The notes beneath the pieces were generated by a model. The model had not been told where the DNA came from, made no database searches, and saw only the letters and a list, made by a program, of their open reading frames with translations. This document shows, piece by piece, positions 40,744 to 50,119 of a stretch of 64,000 bases of DNA. Origin of the DNA: Ensifer adhaerens (GTDB lineage: Bacteria > Pseudomonadota > Alphaproteobacteria > Rhizobiales > Rhizobiaceae); contig NZ_JABEKT010000001.1 of assembly GCF_013283195.1 (NCBI RefSeq), forward strand, positions 2,638,509-2,702,508. Direction: 5' to 3'. The position numbers were made by a program, and so were the translations under genes. Numbering within the stretch: position 1 is the first letter of the stretch; the number at the start of each line of letters is the position of its first letter.

Positions 40744-41835
40744 TTACAAACGGTTTTCGTTGCCCGCGTCGAAGAGCGAGGCGACCGCCATGTCGAAGGA
40801 CAGCGTGACCGCCGTTCGCGGCTTGTAGCGCCGCTGGCCGGCGATGCGCACCGACATCGACTGGCCGGCAAGCTTCAGCCAGAGCAGATTGTCGGCGCCC
40901 ATCGGCTCCTCGATATCGACGACAGCCTGATGCGACGGCTCACCGCTCGACGCCTCGTCGACGCGCACATGCTCGGGCCTGACGCCGAGAACGACCTTCT
41001 GCCCTGCCTTGAAGGGCCCACGCGACGGATAGGCAGAGACGTCGAAATCGACGCCATTGGCATGCACGAATGCCCGCCCATCCCTCAACTGAAGTTCGCC
41101 GCGGAAGAAGTTCATCGAAGGCGAACCGATGAAGCCGGCGACGAACAGGTTTTCCGGCGCGTTGTAGATCGTCATCGGATCTGCGAGCTGCTGGATGACA
41201 CCGCTTTTCATGACGGCGATGCGGTCGGCAAGCGTCAGCGCCTCGATCTGGTCGTGGGTGACGTAGATCATCGTGTTCTTCAGCGACTGGTGCAGCCGCT
41301 TGATTTCCACACGCAGTTCCGAACGCAGCTTGGCGTCGAGGTTGGAGAGCGGCTCGTCGAACAGGAACACGTCGACATCGCGCACCAGCGCCCGGCCGAT
41401 CGCCACGCGCTGGCGCTGGCCGCCGGAAAGTTCCGCGGGCTTGCGCTTCAACAGCGGCTGGATCTGCAGGATCTCCGCGGCGCGGCTGATGCGCCGGTCG
41501 ATCTCGGTCTTTTCCACCTTGGCGACCTGGAGGCCGAAGGAGAGGTTCTTCTCCACCGACATCTGCGGATAGAGCGCATAGGACTGGAACACCATGCCGA
41601 TGCCGCGGTCCTTCGGCTCCTCCCAGGTGACGTTCTTGTTCTTGATGAAGATCTGGCCGTCGCTGACATCGAGCAGGCCGGCGATGCAGTTGAGCAAGGT
41701 CGACTTGCCGCAGCCCGACGAACCGAGCAGCACCAGGAATTCGCCGTCCTTGATGTCGAGGTTGAGCGTGTCGAGCACAGTGACGGCACCGAAGCTCAAC
41801 GACAGATCCTTGACCGATACGCTGACGTTTTCCAT
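40744..41835 (-). CDS. Sugar ABC transporter ATP-binding protein (MalK/UgpC type)
   Basis: A 363-residue ATPase of the CUT1 carbohydrate importers. Walker A 'GSSGCGKST', signature '[15 protein letters not shown]', Walker B '[12 protein letters not shown]', H-loop '[10 protein letters not shown]', and a C-terminal regulatory TOBE-type region with 'GVRPEHV'. It powers uptake through the two permeases just upstream on the same strand. The start at 41835 follows the permease stop by four bases. The cargo is probably a beta-mannoside because the cluster encodes a beta-mannosidase. Confidence 0.93.
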   Translation of the reverse strand: MENVSVSVKDLSLSFGAVTVLDTLNLDIKDGEFLVLLGSSGCGKSTLLNCIAGLLDVSDGQIFIKNKNVTWEEPKDRGIGMVFQSYALYPQMSVEKNLSFGLQVAKVEKTEIDRRISRAAEILQIQPLLKRKPAELSGGQRQRVAIGRALVRDVDVFLFDEPLSNLDAKLRSELRVEIKRLHQSLKNTMIYVTHDQIEALTLADRIAVMKSGVIQQLADPMTIYNAPENLFVAGFIGSPSMNFFRGELQLRDGRAFVHANGVDFDVSAYPSRGPFKAGQKVVLGVRPEHVRVDEASSGEPSHQAVVDIEEPMGADNLLWLKLAGQSMSVRIAGQRRYKPRTAVTLSFDMAVASLFDAGNENRL

Positions 41836-41839
41836 GCCC

Positions 41840-42799
41840 TTACCCTTTCACTGCGCCGGCGGCGATGCCGCGGACAAAAAGCCGCCCGGAGACGAAGTAG
41901 ACGAAAAGCGGAACGGCGCCGGTCAGGATCGTTGCCGCCATGTTGACGTTGTATTCCTTCACGCCCTGCACCGAGTTGACGATGTTGTTGAGCTGCACGG
42001 TCATCGGGTAGTATTCCGGCCGCGTGAACACGACGCCGAACAGGAAGTCGTTCCAGATACCGGTCACTTGCAGGATCATGGCGACGACGAAGATCGGCAT
42101 CGACATCGGCAGCATGATGCGGAAATAGATGGTCCAGAAGCCCGCACCGTCGACGCGCGCCGCCTTGAACAGTTCCTCGGGCAGCCCGGCGAAATAGTTG
42201 CGGAACAGAAGCGTCAGGATCGGCATGCCGAAGATCGTGTGCACGATGATCAACCCGGTCAGGGAACCGTAAACGCCAAGCTCGCGCAGCACGATGACGA
42301 TCGGATAGATCATCACCTGATAGGGGATGAAGGCACCGACGATCAGGATGGTGAAGAACAGGTCGGCACCCTTGAAGCGCCAGTTGGCCAGCGCATAACC
42401 GTTGATCGAGGCGATCGCGATAGACACGATGGTCGAGGGAACGGTGATGCGGACGGAATTCCAGAAGCCGCGCGAGAGCCCGTCGCAGTTAAGCCCGGTG
42501 CAGGCGCTCGACCAGGCTTTGACCCAGGGCTCGAAGGTGATCTCGAGCGGCGGGGCAAAGATGTTGCCAAGGCGGATTTCCGGCATGCCCTTAAGCGACG
42601 TCATGACCATGACGTAGAGCGGCAGCAGATAGTAGAGCGCCATGACGATCAGGGTGCCGTAGATCATGATGTTGCGGCCCGAAAGCGCCCGGCGCGGCTT
42701 TTTGCCCCGAGGACCGGCCTGGGTCGCACGTGCCTGGACTTTTTCCGCTTCGGGCTCGATGCCCGCGTCGATGGTGTTGAAAGCGACGATCTCAGGCAC
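41840..42799 (-). CDS. Sugar ABC transporter permease (MalG type)
   Basis: A 319-residue inner-membrane permease with six predicted helices and the EAA loop 'PEELFKAARVDGAGFWTIYFR', which contacts the ATPase. The N-terminal ~45 residues are charged and cytoplasmic ('EPEAEKVQARATQAGPRGKK'). The most likely start is GTG at 42799, eight bases after a GGAGGG ribosome binding site and overlapping the preceding permease stop by eight bases; a TTG at 42817 is less likely. Forms the membrane channel with the MalF-type partner. Confidence 0.9.
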   Translation of the reverse strand: MPEIVAFNTIDAGIEPEAEKVQARATQAGPRGKKPRRALSGRNIMIYGTLIVMALYYLLPLYVMVMTSLKGMPEIRLGNIFAPPLEITFEPWVKAWSSACTGLNCDGLSRGFWNSVRITVPSTIVSIAIASINGYALANWRFKGADLFFTILIVGAFIPYQVMIYPIVIVLRELGVYGSLTGLIIVHTIFGMPILTLLFRNYFAGLPEELFKAARVDGAGFWTIYFRIMLPMSMPIFVVAMILQVTGIWNDFLFGVVFTRPEYYPMTVQLNNIVNSVQGVKEYNVNMAATILTGAVPLFVYFVSGRLFVRGIAAGAVKG

Positions 42800-43700
42800 G
42801 CTTGCGCCCTCCCCCAAATTCGAGATAGGCCCAGGGCACGATGATGATGGCGACAGTCACGAGCATCATGGTCGAGGCGGCAAAGCCCTGGCCGAGATTC
42901 TGCGCCTGGAACATGTAGTCGTAGACGTATTTGGCCGGCACTTCCGAGGCGATGCCCGGGCCGCCGCTCGTCTGCGCCACCACGAGATCGTAGACCTTGA
43001 CGATCCCGCTCGCGATGATCACCAGCGTGGTGATGAAGACGCCGCGCATCATCGGGATGATCACCAGCAGATAGGTCTTCCACATCGGGATTCCGTCGAC
43101 GCGGGTCGCCTTCCAGATATCCTCGTCGATACCACGCAAGCCGGCGAGCATCAGGCACATGACGAGCCCGGTACCCTGCCAGAGTGCAGCAATCAGGATG
43201 CCGTAGATGACGATGTTGGAATTGTAGAGCGGATCGAAGGCAAAGCTCGTCCAGCCGAGCGAACGCACCACCGACTGGATGCCGAATTCCGGGTTGAGCA
43301 GCCACTGCCACACGAGGCCCGTCACGATGAAGGACAGCGCGAAGGGATAGAGCATGATCGTGCGGAAGGTGTTTTCGAAACGGATCTTCTGATCCATCAG
43401 CGCCGCAAGCACGAAGCCAATGACGAGGCTGAAAACCAGCGAGAAGAACCCGTAGATAACCAGGTTCTGGACCGACATGAGCCAGCGCGGTGCCGCCCAG
43501 AGCCGCTCGTACTGATCGAGGCCGACGAACGAGAGCCGCGGCAAGAGCTTGGAATTGGTGAAGGAATAGACGACCGTCCAGATCGTGCCGCCGAGGAAGA
43601 TGACCACGGCCGTCAGGATCATGGGGACGGAGGCAAATTTCGCATTCAGGTTCCGCAACCACTGGTTCGGTCGCCCCGAACCGCGTGTGTGACCCGCCAT
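42792..43700 (-). CDS. Sugar ABC transporter permease (MalF type)
   Basis: A 302-residue permease with six predicted helices. The EAA motif reads 'DEDIWKATRVDGIPMWKTYL' and the first helix is 'MILTAVVIFLGGTIWTVVYSF'. The start at 43700 (MAGHTRG) has GGAGG eight bases upstream; the frame open to 43730 is not needed. It is preceded, toward the binding-protein gene, by an intergenic stem-loop that may lower its expression relative to the receptor. Confidence 0.9.
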   Translation of the reverse strand: MAGHTRGSGRPNQWLRNLNAKFASVPMILTAVVIFLGGTIWTVVYSFTNSKLLPRLSFVGLDQYERLWAAPRWLMSVQNLVIYGFFSLVFSLVIGFVLAALMDQKIRFENTFRTIMLYPFALSFIVTGLVWQWLLNPEFGIQSVVRSLGWTSFAFDPLYNSNIVIYGILIAALWQGTGLVMCLMLAGLRGIDEDIWKATRVDGIPMWKTYLLVIIPMMRGVFITTLVIIASGIVKVYDLVVAQTSGGPGIASEVPAKYVYDYMFQAQNLGQGFAASTMMLVTVAIIIVPWAYLEFGGGRKRA

Positions 43701-43805
43701 GTTTCGTTCCTCCGGAACTGCAATCTGCATCGGATGACGGGCAGCCGGTAGCGCGAGGGCAAAGCCCCCTCGGATAGCCGCCTCATCACGTTGACAGCCC
43801 TTCCC

Positions 43806-43835
43806 GGTCCGTGTCGAAAACGGTCGACACGGACC
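43806..43835 (-). terminator. Stem-loop between binding-protein and permease genes
   Basis: Perfect eleven-pair stem ggtccgtgtcg/cgacacggacc with an eight-base loop and no T-run. In this position such loops usually stabilise the upstream receptor mRNA or partially terminate, giving more receptor than permease. Confidence 0.6.
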
Positions 43836-43917
43836 GACGGCACGGCTTGCGCCACGCCGAACGGGAGACCTCCGCCGGCCCGCATCTGCGCGGGACCGGG
43901 AGGTCAGGGCTGATCCG

Positions 43918-45153
43918 TCACTCCGCCGAGGCGATGATGTCGGTGAAGCGCTTCTGCGCGTCTTCCGGCGTCATCGACGCATTGGCGAAGAACTCCGAGA
44001 ACAGGTCTTCCTTCTGTTTCTGGCTGTCGGCCGACAGAAGCTGGTCCGTGCCCTGGATCACGTTGCCCTTGGCAAGAATGTCCAGGCCCTTCTTCATGCA
44101 GTCGTTGGCAGCAGTGAGGTCGACGTCGCCGCGCACCGGCAACGAGCCCTTCTTCAGGTTGAACGCAACCTGCGTCGCCGGGTTCAGAAGCGTCGATGCC
44201 AGCACTTCCTGGGCCTTCGACTTTTCCTCGTCCTTCAGGAGCGGGAAGTAGAAGGCATCGCCACCGGTCGAGATGACTTCGTTGACGCCGAGACCCGGCA
44301 GGCAGGTGTAGTCCGTCCCGGCCTTCTGGCCGGCAAGCTGGAATTCGCCCTGCGCCCAGTCGCCCATGATCTGGCCGCCGGCCTTGCCGGTGATGACCAT
44401 GTTCGTCGCCTGGTTCCAATCCTGGACATTGGTGCCCTTCGACATCCGGCGCGCATCGTCAGCAGCCTTGAAGACCTTGGCGATTTCGGGACCGGCGGCC
44501 ACTTCCTCGTCCTTGTCGCCAAAGACCTTCTGGAACGTATCCTTGCCGGCGATCGCCACCATCAGCACGTCGAAGGCACCGGCTGCCTGCCACGCCTGTC
44601 CGCCAACGGCGAGTGGCACGATGCCGGCCTTTTCGAGTGCCGGTGCTGCTGCGACGAACTCGTCCCAGTTCTTCGGCACATCGACACCAGCCTGCTTGAA
44701 TGCGGCGTTCGACAACCAGAGCCACTGCCAGGAGTGGATGTTGACCGGAGCGCAATAGATCTTGCCATCGATGGTGCAGGAATCGAGCAGGCTTGCCGGC
44801 TTGATGATGTCCTTCCATTTCTCCCTGGTCGCGACATCGGTAAGGTCGCGCATCAGCCCGGCCTCGACAAGCTCCTCGGCCTGGCGACCATGGTTGAACT
44901 GCGTGGCTGCCATCGGGTCGCCACCGGTAATGCGGCTGACCATGATCGGCCGCGCCGTGCTGCCGGCGCCGGCAATCGCACCATCAACCCAATGATTGCC
45001 GGTCGCGTCGAAAGCCTTTGCGAGCTCGGCTACCGCAGCCGCCTCGCCGCCCGATGTCCACCAATGGGTTACTTCAAGATCGGCAGCACTTGCCGCACCG
45101 AGCGGCAGCGCCACCGTCACCGCCAAAGCGGCCGCGAAAGAACGTAAATTCAT
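43918..45153 (-). CDS. Sugar ABC transporter substrate-binding protein
   Basis: A 411-residue periplasmic binding protein of the CUT1 group (extracellular solute-binding family 1) with a signal peptide ending near 'PLGAASAA'. The mature protein starts 'DLEVTHWWTSGGEAAAVAELAKAF', a pattern common to sugar receptors of this family. It delivers the sugar to the two permeases downstream. It is the first gene of the minus-strand cluster and is preceded by two LacI-type operators, so the whole cluster is probably induced by its substrate. Confidence 0.92.
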   Translation of the reverse strand: MNLRSFAAALAVTVALPLGAASAADLEVTHWWTSGGEAAAVAELAKAFDATGNHWVDGAIAGAGSTARPIMVSRITGGDPMAATQFNHGRQAEELVEAGLMRDLTDVATREKWKDIIKPASLLDSCTIDGKIYCAPVNIHSWQWLWLSNAAFKQAGVDVPKNWDEFVAAAPALEKAGIVPLAVGGQAWQAAGAFDVLMVAIAGKDTFQKVFGDKDEEVAAGPEIAKVFKAADDARRMSKGTNVQDWNQATNMVITGKAGGQIMGDWAQGEFQLAGQKAGTDYTCLPGLGVNEVISTGGDAFYFPLLKDEEKSKAQEVLASTLLNPATQVAFNLKKGSLPVRGDVDLTAANDCMKKGLDILAKGNVIQGTDQLLSADSQKQKEDLFSEFFANASMTPEDAQKRFTDIIASAE

Positions 45154-45169
45154 GAGTCTCCTCCCTCAC

Positions 45170-45207
45170 TGTAACGTTACCGTAAAAAACTTAGAGGAAA
45201 CGTTCCC
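45170..45207. promoter_or_regulatory. Two LacI-family operators before the sugar-binding-protein gene
   Basis: TGTAACGTTACCG (45170-45182, core GTAACGTTAC perfectly palindromic) and GGAAACGTTCCC (45196-45207). Their centres are 26 bases apart, and the first lies 17 bases before the ATG. Confidence 0.7.
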
Positions 45208-45488
45208 GGTCCGCAACTCCCACCCCAATGAATTTAAACAGAAACTTTATATGCAACCCAAAGAGGCAATTCGAGAGGCCCGACGATGGTGAGATTCGGC
45301 ACTCAGGCGAGCGAATAACCGATAAAATCGACCGCTATCCGGCTGATATTCTTGATATTTGCGTTGATCTTCAGTCATCATGCTACAAGCAACGTCTCGC
45401 AAGCGCGAAATGCTCGATCTCGCAGACGCAACTCAACCAGAGTGTTTCATCTGCCGCAGCGCAGCAACAAAATTGCTCGACAGATCTA

Positions 45489-45502
45489 CTGTATCGTTAC
45501 AG
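45489..45502. promoter_or_regulatory. LacI-family operator upstream of the regulator gene
   Basis: CTGTATCGTTACAG, near-palindromic, shares ACTGTAwCGTTAC with the site at 45168-45180. It suggests autoregulation of the LacI-family gene or looping with the two distal sites. Confidence 0.6.
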
Positions 45503-45670
45503 ATTTATGAGAAGGTCGCCTTCCCGAAGCAGGATAGCTCCGCGTCACAATTCGTATATAAGGCGATGAAGTGACGCGGAACGGGACGGCGGGAGCAAAC
45601 TGGCCGAACGGGTTTCGCACCGGCTGGGTGGAAGCCGACGGCAACGGCAAGGGCGGGCGTGGGTACGGCG

Positions 45671-46726
45671 ATGGACAGCAAGACGAAGAACAGACCGCTG
45701 ACGCCGCCGGATGGCAGCAGGCCGACGTTGAAGACGATCGCCTTCATGACCGGGCTCGGCATCACCACCGTTTCTCGCGCCCTGAAGGATGCACCCGATA
45801 TCGGCGCGGAAACCAAGGAGCGTGTACGCCTCGTCGCCAAGCAGATCGGCTACCAGCCGAACCGCGCCGGCGTGAGGCTCAGAACCGGCAAGACGAATGT
45901 CATCAGCCTGGTGCTGACACTGGAAGAAGAGATCATGGGCATTACCAGCCCCATGGTCGTCGGCATCACCGAGGTGCTTGCCGGCACGCCCTATCATCTC
46001 GTCGTGACGCCCTATAGCGCCACCAAGGATGCGCTGGCGCCAATCCGCTATATCCTCGACACCGGGGCTGCCGATGGCGTCATCATCTCGCGCACGGAAC
46101 CGCACGATCCGCGCGTCGCCCTTCTGACGGAACGCGGCCTGCCCTTCGTCACCCATGGCCGCACCGAGATGGGCGTCGTCCACCCCTATCACGACTTTGA
46201 CAATGAGCGTTTTGCCTATGAGGCGGTGCGTGAGCTGGTAGAGCGCGGCAGAAAGCGCCTGGTGCTGCTGGAGCCGCCGCCGCACCTGACCTTCTATTCC
46301 CATATGCGTGCCGGCTTCGAGCGCGGACTTCGCGACTTCCATGCGGATGCGGTCAGTTTCCACCACATCAACATCGACCACACGCTGGTCGAGATCCGCG
46401 ACGCCTTCGAAACGCTGATGCGCTCGGACGATGCGCCCGACGGTATCGTGTCGGGCAGTGGCTCGGGCGCGATCGCGCTGATCGCTGGGCTGGAAGCCGC
46501 CCAAAAGACGCTCGGCAAGGATGCCGACATGGTCTCCAAGGTGCCGAGCGACTTTCTGCGCTGGCTCCGGCCGGAAGTGGTGACCATGTACGAGGACATC
46601 CGCGTTGCCGGGCGCGAACTCGCCAAGGCGGTGATCGGCCATATCGACGGCCAGCCCTCCGAAACACTGCAGAGCCTCAGCCAGCCGGAGGTCCAATCCG
46701 CCGTTCCCGTATCGATCAAGCGGTAG
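45671..46726 (+). CDS. LacI-family transcriptional regulator of the mannoside cluster
   Basis: A 351-residue repressor. The helix-turn-helix and hinge are at about residues 17-70 ('PTLKTIAFMTGLGITTVSRAL', 'IGYQPNRAGVRLRTG'), followed by a periplasmic-binding-protein-like effector domain ('ADGVIISRTEPHDPRV', 'DFDNERFAYEAVREL'). The ATG at 45671 is preferred to a GTG at 45659. It is divergent from the ABC/mannosidase genes, and operators with a shared core lie before both. It probably represses until a mannoside or mannose derivative binds. Confidence 0.9.
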   Translation: MDSKTKNRPLTPPDGSRPTLKTIAFMTGLGITTVSRALKDAPDIGAETKERVRLVAKQIGYQPNRAGVRLRTGKTNVISLVLTLEEEIMGITSPMVVGITEVLAGTPYHLVVTPYSATKDALAPIRYILDTGAADGVIISRTEPHDPRVALLTERGLPFVTHGRTEMGVVHPYHDFDNERFAYEAVRELVERGRKRLVLLEPPPHLTFYSHMRAGFERGLRDFHADAVSFHHINIDHTLVEIRDAFETLMRSDDAPDGIVSGSGSGAIALIAGLEAAQKTLGKDADMVSKVPSDFLRWLRPEVVTMYEDIRVAGRELAKAVIGHIDGQPSETLQSLSQPEVQSAVPVSIKR

Positions 46727-46864
46727 CAGCTCGGTACCGGGCTTCGCGCCTGTGACATTTGCGGCACCATCGCCGGGCGGTTTCCGTCCGCAAACGGCAA
46801 CCTGTAGACGCACCGACTTCCGGGCGCTAGACGACCCCTTGCTTGAAAATGAGGGTCCGCAAAT

Positions 46865-47314
46865 ATGAACATCGTCGTGAGAAAAGCCAGAGCCGAGGAC
46901 GTGGAGCCGATCTTCGACATCCGCACCAGCGTCGTCCAGAACCACCTCTCGCGCGAACAACTGTCCGACATGGGCATCACGCCCGAGACACTGATCGAGA
47001 TGCTGGCGGCCGATGCCGGCATCTGGATCGCCGAGGTTGACGGCATCCCCGCCGCATTCTCCTCGATCGACGACGAGGACGGCTCCGTCTTCGCGCTCTT
47101 CGTCAGCCCGGACTTCGAAGGGCTTGGACTTGCACGGTTGCTGTTGCAGGAGGCGGAAACCGCTCTCTTCCGCACTCATGAGACAATCTGGCTCGAGACC
47201 GACGGCCACGACGGTATCCGAGCCAACGGGTTCTACCAGAAGCACGGCTGGATCCACGTCGACACGATGGCGAACGGCGACGTGCGATACGAGAAGCGGC
47301 GCCCGGCCGAATAA
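46865..47314 (+). CDS. GNAT-family N-acetyltransferase
   Basis: A 149-residue GNAT protein. The acetyl-CoA site is represented by 'EGLGLARLLL' (motif A, Q/R-x-x-G-x-G/A) after the strand 'VFALFVSPDF', and the C-terminal 'NGFYQKHGW' is the usual aromatic motif B. The N terminus 'MNIVVRKARAEDVEPIFDIRTSVV' fits the family. Substrate is unknown. It sits between the LacI regulator and a convergent hydrolase gene and is probably monocistronic. Confidence 0.85.
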   Translation: MNIVVRKARAEDVEPIFDIRTSVVQNHLSREQLSDMGITPETLIEMLAADAGIWIAEVDGIPAAFSSIDDEDGSVFALFVSPDFEGLGLARLLLQEAETALFRTHETIWLETDGHDGIRANGFYQKHGWIHVDTMANGDVRYEKRRPAE

Positions 47315-47324
47315 GGTCTCGGCC

Positions 47325-47891
47325 CTAGAGGCCGGCCAAAAACCGCTCGACACGGCTCCAGGTCAGACGAGTTGCCTCGGCATCGTAATCCGGCAGCGAT
47401 GCATCCGTGTAGAGATGTCCGGCCCCGGGATAGGTGAAATCTTCCAACGCGATCGCCGAACGCCCGGCCAGCGCCAGCCATTCGGCGACATCCTCGGCCG
47501 GCTCGTAGATATCCGGATCGGCCAGGTGCAACTGCACCGGCACACCGTCACGGGCGTTCTCGGGGATCCCGACGATGCTGTGCAGCAGCAGAACGCCCGA
47601 TGTTTGCGGCCGCCTTTCCCAGAGATGCGAGGCAATGGCAGCGCCGAAGGAGAAACCGCCAAGCACCGCCGATACCGGCTGCCCGGCGACCGCCGCTTCT
47701 GCCCGCTCGCATAGTCCGCGCCAACCGATCGCATCCTTGAGCGCGAAGCCCTCGTCGACCGAGCCGACCACCTGGCCGCCGAAGAGATCGGGCGTGATGA
47801 CAGAGTGGCCCAAGGCCCTTAGCCGCGCGGCAGCATCGCGCTCGAGCGCACGCAGCCCGCGGATGGAATGAAACAGGATCACTGTGGCCAT
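47325..47891 (-). CDS. Dienelactone hydrolase family alpha/beta hydrolase
   Basis: A 188-residue alpha/beta hydrolase. The nucleophile elbow is 'GGFSFGAA', so serine replaces the cysteine of classical dienelactone hydrolase. The acid is probably in 'LADPDIYEPAEDV' and the histidine in 'PGAGHLYTD'. The N terminus 'VILFHSIRGLRA' and 'VITPDLFGG' match the family. Small serine-type members have unknown physiological substrates (esters or lactones). The start at 47891 removes an Arg-rich extension; it converges with the acetyltransferase gene. Confidence 0.83.
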   Translation of the reverse strand: MATVILFHSIRGLRALERDAAARLRALGHSVITPDLFGGQVVGSVDEGFALKDAIGWRGLCERAEAAVAGQPVSAVLGGFSFGAAIASHLWERRPQTSGVLLLHSIVGIPENARDGVPVQLHLADPDIYEPAEDVAEWLALAGRSAIALEDFTYPGAGHLYTDASLPDYDAEATRLTWSRVERFLAGL

Positions 47892-48000
47892 CGATATGCT
47901 CCTCGTGCCCGTAGGGCTGCATGTCACCGGCACCCCGCACTTCGGCGCTGTGGGCAGCACCAGCCGAGCTCCACCACGGGCCCCTGCCCCCACTTGGAGT

Positions 48001-48043
48001 ATTTCCTGACGGAAAAGTGCGAAGCGGTTTTCCGTCAGGAAAT
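48001..48043. repeat. Intergenic palindrome (related to 21391-21440)
   Basis: A perfect 16-base inverted repeat, atttcctgacggaaaa (48001-48016) and ttttccgtcaggaaat (48028-48043), with an 11-base loop. A second pair gagcgtt/aacgctc (48063-48069, 48092-48098) follows and touches the stop codon of the autotransporter-like gene. It may also end that transcript. Confidence 0.65.
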
Positions 48044-48097
48044 GTGTAAAAGCAAGCCGCTGGAGCGTTCTGCGTCTAAGTCCAAAGCGGCAACGCT

Positions 48098-50119
48098 CTA
48101 GAAGCTGACTGACAGATCGAGCTTGCAATCCCACACGTCGAGATTGGCCTGGCCAAAGCTCAGGTAACCGGCGCTCGCTTCCAGTTGCAGCGCATTGGTA
48201 ATCAACATTCGAACGCCCGACCGCAGAGAGAAGGACCAGGGCGATGGCGTGGCAAGCGACAGGTCGCCGGTGAGAATCTGCCCATCATTCGGTCGCTCGT
48301 ACTCGTATTTTGCGCCGACTTCGGCAAACGCCAGAAATGGCGTGCCGCCCGGCGCTTCGAAGAAACGACTGACCTCGGTCGTTGCTTCGATATAGCCGTA
48401 GTTGAAGCTTTCGCCCGGCAGCGCGACGTCGATCGGCAAGCTGAAGATATCGCCGGTCAGGCTATAGGCGTCATTGGCGATATGCGAGAAGGAAGCCGTC
48501 ACCTTCGGGCGTACGAAGTATTCGTCCCATTTGTACTGACCGTGAAGGTTCAACTCGGCGGAATAACGTTCCGACGTGAAACTGCCATCCAGTATGCTCA
48601 GCTCCAGATCATTGTCGTAGCGGCCATAGGTGAGAGAGCTGTCCAGGGCCCACTGTGGCGAAAGCCGTGTCGCGATATATGGCCCGACGCTGAAGCCGTT
48701 CGTATTCACCTGCAGGTCATCGCCAAAGCCGTCGCTTTCGCTTGCCTCGATTGTGAACGTCATACCGACCACGACATCGTCATTCAGGCGCCGATCGAGT
48801 GCGAACGTCGCATTGCGAAGGGTCGTATCGATATCGAGGCCGAAACGCTCGTCGGAAATGCCCATGACACGGCCGCCCATACGGAAATTCCACAGCGTCT
48901 GCTGGCCAAAATCGCGGCCTTCGGTCAACGGCACCTGATTGAGGCGGGCCTCCTGTTGGCGCGCGGCTTCCGCCAGGACCTCCCGTGAGCAGATTGGCAA
49001 TTGCATCCGCTCGTCGTCTCTCGTTTGCGGCTGAGATCGCGGATCAATGCAGTAATAGGCCGATTGCTGGGCCGACACCCGCGTGTCGGTCGCAATCTTC
49101 AGATTTCCGCCGTCGGACCGGACGATGACGATGGGCGGTTGCACGCCGCCGGGCAGCGTGCCACCGGGTGGCGCCACGCCGCCCGGCAGGGTTCCGATAG
49201 GGGGCTGGACACCGCCAGGGACCGAACCGATCGGTGGGCTGACTCCGCCCGGAAGCGATCCTATCGGCGGCGTCGCACCACCTGGGAGCGAACCAATCGG
49301 CGGTGCTACGCCGCCGGGCACCCTGCCGATCGGTGGCGTCACGCCACCGGGAAGTGAGCCGATCGGAGGCGCAACCACCCCCGGAAGCGACGCGATGGGT
49401 GGCGCCACCCCACCGGGAAGCGAGCCTATGGGTGGCGTCACTCCGCCTGGGAGTGAACCGATAGGCGGCGTCACGCCACCGGGAAGCGAGCCGATCGGTG
49501 GCGTCACCCCACCAGGGAGCGAGCCGATAGGCGGCGTCACCCCGCCGGGAAGCGAGCCGATCGGTGGCGTCACCCCACCGGGAAGCGAGCCGATCGGCGG
49601 CGTCACCCCACCGGGAAGCGAGCCGATCGGCGGCGTTACCCCGCTGGGCAGATTGCCGATCGGTGGCGTGATGCTCGCCGGCGGTGCGAAATCAGGAAAG
49701 ATGTTGCCGATTGGTGGCACGACGCGCCCAGGCATGACGATGGACGGCATGTTGATATTCGGCGGGAGGGTAAAATCGCGCTTCTGGTTCTGGGTGTCGA
49801 TGAGACACGGCTTGCCATCGCTGACATCATAAAGCTTGTGTGTACCGCCGTTTCCCTGGGAAACGAAGGGCGAGACGGAAAGGTGAAGACCACGCCGGGA
49901 CTTTGACCACGTATCAACCGTCTGGTTGCCCTGAGCAGACTCCAGGCTGAACGAACCCGCCGGCGTACCCGAGAGCCATACCGAGTTCGACCCGTCCCGA
50001 ATATTGCCGAGATAACTCAAACCGCCGCCGTTGCAGTTCTGTGCGGCCGCCGATAACGGACTGCCAAGGACGCATAACAGGGTGAAAGCACCGCATTTCA
50101 ACCTGGACAGCAGATGCAT
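48098..50119 (-). CDS. Autotransporter-type outer-membrane protein with PPIG repeats
   Basis: A 673-residue protein. A signal peptide (MHLLSRLKCGAFTLLCVLGSPLSAAA) leads to a short N-terminal domain with cysteines. An extended region of about seventeen 11-residue repeats of consensus SLPGGVTPPIG follows (about residues 145-330). The C-terminal part, about 280 residues, has amphipathic strands and a terminal phenylalanine ('CKLDLSVSF'), as in autotransporter beta-barrels ('AFAEVGAKYEYERP', 'SGVRMLITNALQLEASAGY'). The Pro/Gly repeats would form a stiff stalk or linker at the cell surface. The start at 50119 is preferred to 50140, because it begins the signal peptide. Function (adhesion or envelope structure) is inference. 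Confidence 0.75.
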   Translation of the reverse strand: MHLLSRLKCGAFTLLCVLGSPLSAAAQNCNGGGLSYLGNIRDGSNSVWLSGTPAGSFSLESAQGNQTVDTWSKSRRGLHLSVSPFVSQGNGGTHKLYDVSDGKPCLIDTQNQKRDFTLPPNINMPSIVMPGRVVPPIGNIFPDFAPPASITPPIGNLPSGVTPPIGSLPGGVTPPIGSLPGGVTPPIGSLPGGVTPPIGSLPGGVTPPIGSLPGGVTPPIGSLPGGVTPPIGSLPGGVAPPIASLPGVVAPPIGSLPGGVTPPIGRVPGGVAPPIGSLPGGATPPIGSLPGGVSPPIGSVPGGVQPPIGTLPGGVAPPGGTLPGGVQPPIVIVRSDGGNLKIATDTRVSAQQSAYYCIDPRSQPQTRDDERMQLPICSREVLAEAARQQEARLNQVPLTEGRDFGQQTLWNFRMGGRVMGISDERFGLDIDTTLRNATFALDRRLNDDVVVGMTFTIEASESDGFGDDLQVNTNGFSVGPYIATRLSPQWALDSSLTYGRYDNDLELSILDGSFTSERYSAELNLHGQYKWDEYFVRPKVTASFSHIANDAYSLTGDIFSLPIDVALPGESFNYGYIEATTEVSRFFEAPGGTPFLAFAEVGAKYEYERPNDGQILTGDLSLATPSPWSFSLRSGVRMLITNALQLEASAGYLSFGQANLDVWDCKLDLSVSF
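49130..49690 (-). repeat. 33-bp tandem repeat array inside the autotransporter-type gene
   Basis: About seventeen in-frame 33-base units encode the 11-residue repeat. Units in the middle (about 49420-49630) are nearly identical, while those at both ends are more diverged. There are no unique spacers. Confidence 0.88.

Larger units (their letters stand above)
45154..45670. other. Divergent control region of the mannoside cluster and its LacI regulator
   Basis: It holds three operator-like palindromes (45170-45182, 45196-45207, 45489-45502) and no credible gene. The middle part is AT-richer and otherwise featureless. Confidence 0.55.

Noticed and set aside
49130-49690. Regular 33-bp repeats that could suggest a CRISPR array
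   Set aside because: The repeats are directly contiguous without unique spacers, remain in one reading frame and encode an 11-residue peptide repeat inside a secreted protein. No cas genes are near.
49083-49832. Plus-strand open frame of 249 codons over the repeat region
   Set aside because: It is the antisense of the repeat-encoding gene; the 33-bp period keeps it open. The minus strand has a signal peptide and a C-terminal beta-barrel, the plus strand has neither.
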